From an uncultured Asticcacaulis sp. (lineage in GTDB: Bacteria; Pseudomonadota; Alphaproteobacteria; Caulobacterales; Caulobacteraceae): a stretch of DNA of 17,369 bases. The translations under genes and the position numbers were made by a program. This document shows, piece by piece, positions 14,866 through 17,369 of this stretch. The stretch is from NCBI GenBank assembly GCA_946480525.1, contig CAMLLA010000028.1:1-17369 (forward strand). Direction: 5' to 3'. Each line of letters opens with the position of its first letter. Position 1 is the stretch's first letter. The notes beneath the pieces were generated by a model that was given only the letters and a program-made list of their open reading frames with translations, did no database searches and had not been told where the DNA came from.

Positions 14866-17369
14866 TCAGGCCTGGACAAGCGATTTGAGCTGGTCGACCG
14901 ACACGGAAACAGCCGGCGCGAAGGCGGAGGTTCCCATATAACCGATCAGGCTGACGATAAGATTCTGGCTGACGGCGTTGTTCGCCGTCTCGCCCTCGAT
15001 CGGGAAGCCGCATACGATAATGCGGCCCTTGCCAACGGCGAGCTCGACGATCAGGCCCAACGGACGCGCCGTAAACCAGTCATCGATAATACGCACGATT
15101 GGCTTCACGCCCGGCGGCAACAGGTCGAGGCGTAATGCCCCCGCTTTTTGCAGAGGGTACCACCATTGCCAGTTGCTGTGACCGTCGGTCGGAAACCCGC
15201 CAAGCGCGGGATGCTCTGGGTCGCAGAGAACGCCAAGAGTAGTCGGGGCCTGCTGGTTCGTCCACAACGTGTTCCAGAATATGCTGGAAAACCCAAGTTG
15301 GACCGGATGCTTGGCATGGTTGGTGACCTTGTCGCCCGCAACACCCAGCAGCACATCGCCCCCGGATTTCAGGTGATCGAGCAGGGCGCCGTCGATGTGG
15401 CCCGCCAGCCTGACCTTGGAAGGCAAGGTTTTTGCCGGCAGACGCGGGTAGATCCACAGGTCCCAGTCGTTCTCGCCCACGATGTTACCCTGCGAAGCCA
15501 CCTGCACGACCAGCCGGGCAGCGGACGCGTTAGTGGACGACAGTGCCGGGGCGGCTTCCAGATCGAGGGGCTGATTGCCAAGTGGCAGCGCCACATTGGA
15601 AAAGGTGCCTTTGGCCAGTACTTGGCCGGAGTGCGCCACGACGGACCATGTGATTGTCGCGTCCGCAAGCGGCGCCGCTCCGAAGTTCGCCACATCGACC
15701 GTGAACGGCAGGTTTTCGCCGGAATGTACGACCCGCGTCTTCAGGCGTGCGAGGGGGACGACCGGACTGCAAAAGCGGCGATATTCCGTTGGCGAGATAT
15801 AGCCCTTGTCATCCCAGAATGGATCAAGCACACCGACCAGCGCGGTGCCCTGCCCCGGAAAGTCCTGCAGGCCGAGCAGTTGAAAACCACCCATGCCAGG
15901 TGTCCGCAAGGCGCTTTCGATGTCTTCCTTGTAGCATAGCACCTGCAATCGGCCCGACGCGTAAAGGAATTCCGGCGCCAGATCCAGCAGTCCGCTTTCT
16001 CGCAAACGGTCGCGGAAAATCTCGAAATTCTTCGGTTTCAGGTATCCGGTATATTTGCGGATCTCGGCGAGATTGGGATAGACGCACCACTGGCCGATCT
16101 CGTGGCTGATGACCGGGACGGCGTACTTGCTGACGAACGCGCGATAGTCCGTGACCGTTTCGGGCGGCTTGCTGTTGATGCGCGACTTCAGGCCTTCACC
16201 CCACCCCTGGACGCGCGGCGTCGGCGTATTGTGGTACTGGTTGTCCTCGATGATCGGCCAGCCGGCGCCCGACGTCCATAACCGCCGGCTGTCCTTTTCC
16301 CTGTAATGCCGAACATAGGTGGCCAGGAAGGCGTCGCGCTGTGGCTCACCGGCCTTTCCGCCGCCGCCCGGCTCATTGCCATGGGTCATCAGGACGAAGG
16401 ACGGATGATTGCCATGGGCGGCAAGAATGCGGTCGCTTTCTTCGTATACCCAGCGATCGACAGGCTTGCCGATGCCGATGGCCGCGGACTGATTGGCCCA
16501 CATGGTCTCGACCTGCAGATAGATGCCGGCTTCGTCGGCGGCGTCAAAGGCGGCTTCGGGTGGGCAATAGCTGTGGAAGCGCAGGTGGTTGAGGCCGTAG
16601 TCCTTTACCCGCCCCATGATCCTGCGCCAGGCGCCGATGTCGGTCGGGGGATGGCCTGTGTTGGGGAATATGCAGCAATCGAGCGCGCCACGGAGCATGA
16701 CCGGACGCCCGTTGAGTCCGAAGCCTTGCGGCGACCCGGTGAATGCGCGCCAGCCAAAGCGCCCGTGCCATTCCGCGCCGTTCGACAGGGATACGGACAC
16801 ACCATGCAGGACGGGGCTGAACTCATCCCAGGGCCGCAAAGCGTTCCCATTGGCCGGATCAACGACAACCGCTGCTTCAAACGCGCCGCCCCTGGCGTCC
16901 CAGGTAACAGGCGCCCTGGTCACCTTGCCGGCGAATGCGATCTGCGCCGTTCCTTTTCCGGCCTTGCCGCTGACATTGCCGATGCGGCCTTTGACACGCA
17001 GGGTGCGATCGGACAGGGCGGGGTACAGGTCGACGCCTTCGATCCAGACAGGCTCGTGGGCGCGCAGTTCGATCCGGCCGGCAATGCCGTTCCAGTTGCC
17101 TTGGGTGTGATCCGTAACGCCGTGACCGTTGTGGCCGATCTCGACGATCATGCGGTTGTCGACGCGGACTGTAAGGCGGTGAACGCCGGGCGTCAGTACG
17201 CCCAGGTCGTAGTGATGCGGAACATGAAGCGCATCGTTGCGGCCACAGGCCCGGTCGTCGACCCATACGCGTGTTTCCCAATGGGGACGTTCCAGAAACA
17301 GCTCGACGGGTTTTCCCTGCCAGGAAGCCGGAACGTCGATATCGCGCTGGTACCACGCCGGTCCGCGAT
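14866..17369 (-). CDS. Glycoside hydrolase family 2 protein (beta-galactosidase-like), 5' end beyond the window
   Basis: The frame runs without a stop from the right edge (first full codon 17367-17365) to the TGA at 14866, giving 833 visible residues; the ATG at 17151 is internal. The first ~80 codons are the end of a GH2 jelly-roll sugar-binding domain (GPAWYQRDIDVPASWQGK, LERPHWETRVWVDD, LTVRVDNR). An immunoglobulin-like domain and then a TIM barrel follow, with the likely acid/base Glu at 16372-16374 (THGNEPGG) and likely nucleophile Glu at 16099-16101 (ISHEIGQW). After the barrel come beta-rich segments (LPFTVDVANFGAAPL..) and a C-terminal domain. Family knowledge: GH2 retaining enzymes include beta-galactosidases, beta-mannosidases and beta-glucuronidases; the substrate cannot be fixed here. 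The segment FPGQGTALVGVLDPFWDDKGY resembles that of polysaccharide-utilisation GH2 enzymes. Any signal peptide lies outside the window. Confidence 0.92.
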   Translation of the reverse strand, partial: RGPAWYQRDIDVPASWQGKPVELFLERPHWETRVWVDDRACGRNDALHVPHHYDLGVLTPGVHRLTVRVDNRMIVEIGHNGHGVTDHTQGNWNGIAGRIELRAHEPVWIEGVDLYPALSDRTLRVKGRIGNVSGKAGKGTAQIAFAGKVTRAPVTWDARGGAFEAAVVVDPANGNALRPWDEFSPVLHGVSVSLSNGAEWHGRFGWRAFTGSPQGFGLNGRPVMLRGALDCCIFPNTGHPPTDIGAWRRIMGRVKDYGLNHLRFHSYCPPEAAFDAADEAGIYLQVETMWANQSAAIGIGKPVDRWVYEESDRILAAHGNHPSFVLMTHGNEPGGGGKAGEPQRDAFLATYVRHYREKDSRRLWTSGAGWPIIEDNQYHNTPTPRVQGWGEGLKSRINSKPPETVTDYRAFVSKYAVPVISHEIGQWCVYPNLAEIRKYTGYLKPKNFEIFRDRLRESGLLDLAPEFLYASGRLQVLCYKEDIESALRTPGMGGFQLLGLQDFPGQGTALVGVLDPFWDDKGYISPTEYRRFCSPVVPLARLKTRVVHSGENLPFTVDVANFGAAPLADATITWSVVAHSGQVLAKGTFSNVALPLGNQPLDLEAAPALSSTNASAARLVVQVASQGNIVGENDWDLWIYPRLPAKTLPSKVRLAGHIDGALLDHLKSGGDVLLGVAGDKVTNHAKHPVQLGFSSIFWNTLWTNQQAPTTLGVLCDPEHPALGGFPTDGHSNWQWWYPLQKAGALRLDLLPPGVKPIVRIIDDWFTARPLGLIVELAVGKGRIIVCGFPIEGETANNAVSQNLIVSLIGYMGTSAFAPAVSVSVDQLKSLVQA

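Noticed and set aside
14585..15013. 142-codon minus-strand frame overlapping the GH2 3' end
   Set aside because: Half of it is a shifted frame of the GH2 gene and its composition is Arg/Pro-rich, typical of an off-frame translation.

Overview
The window reads as chromosomal DNA of a GC-rich Gram-negative alphaproteobacterium, most likely of the Caulobacterales (Asticcacaulis/Caulobacter/Phenylobacterium type). This rests on strong G/C at third codon positions, hybrid histidine kinases with stand-alone-type receivers, a large TonB-dependent receptor, a ku-ligD end-joining pair, Tat-exported phosphatases and palindromic CCCTCCCC/GGGGAGG-type intergenic repeats. The taxonomic call is inference from content; no rRNA or marker gene is present.

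Layout. (1) 3-2936, + strand: the C-terminal receiver end of a truncated sensor/regulator protein, then a complete REC-GAF-HisKA-HATPase-REC hybrid histidine kinase. (2) 2941-3116: a pair of palindromic repeats in inverted orientation, with a perfect 37-bp inverted repeat, between two converging genes. (3) 3123-7691, - strand: ku and ligD (only 3 nt apart, the two-protein bacterial NHEJ machine), followed downstream by a YghA/GSP39-type short-chain dehydrogenase, which together look like a stress/DNA-repair set. (4) 7692-7946: divergent promoter region. (5) 7947-13161, + strand: TonB-dependent receptor, a strong intrinsic terminator, a GlpQ-type glycerophosphodiester phosphodiesterase broken by a single +1 frameshift near 10929, and a PhoD-type alkaline phosphatase. 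Together they suggest uptake and breakdown of organic phosphate esters. (6) 13162-14865: a clearly AT-richer block with two divergent unrecognised genes. Three operator-like inverted repeats lie in the region between them, which reaches 23% G+C in places. (7) 14866-17369, - strand: a GH2-family glycoside hydrolase whose 5' end lies beyond the window.

Most of the window is ordinary core or semi-core content. The parts that no standard family explains are the AT-rich island at 13.2-14.9 kb (an unrecognised possible winged-helix protein facing an unrecognised Ala/Val-rich protein across a palindrome-bearing divergent promoter region) and the paired repeat at 2.9-3.1 kb. The glpQ frameshift and a nine-adenine tract inside ligD are the notable lesion and potential slippage site. 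I see no CRISPR array, tRNA, rRNA, transposase or integrase.
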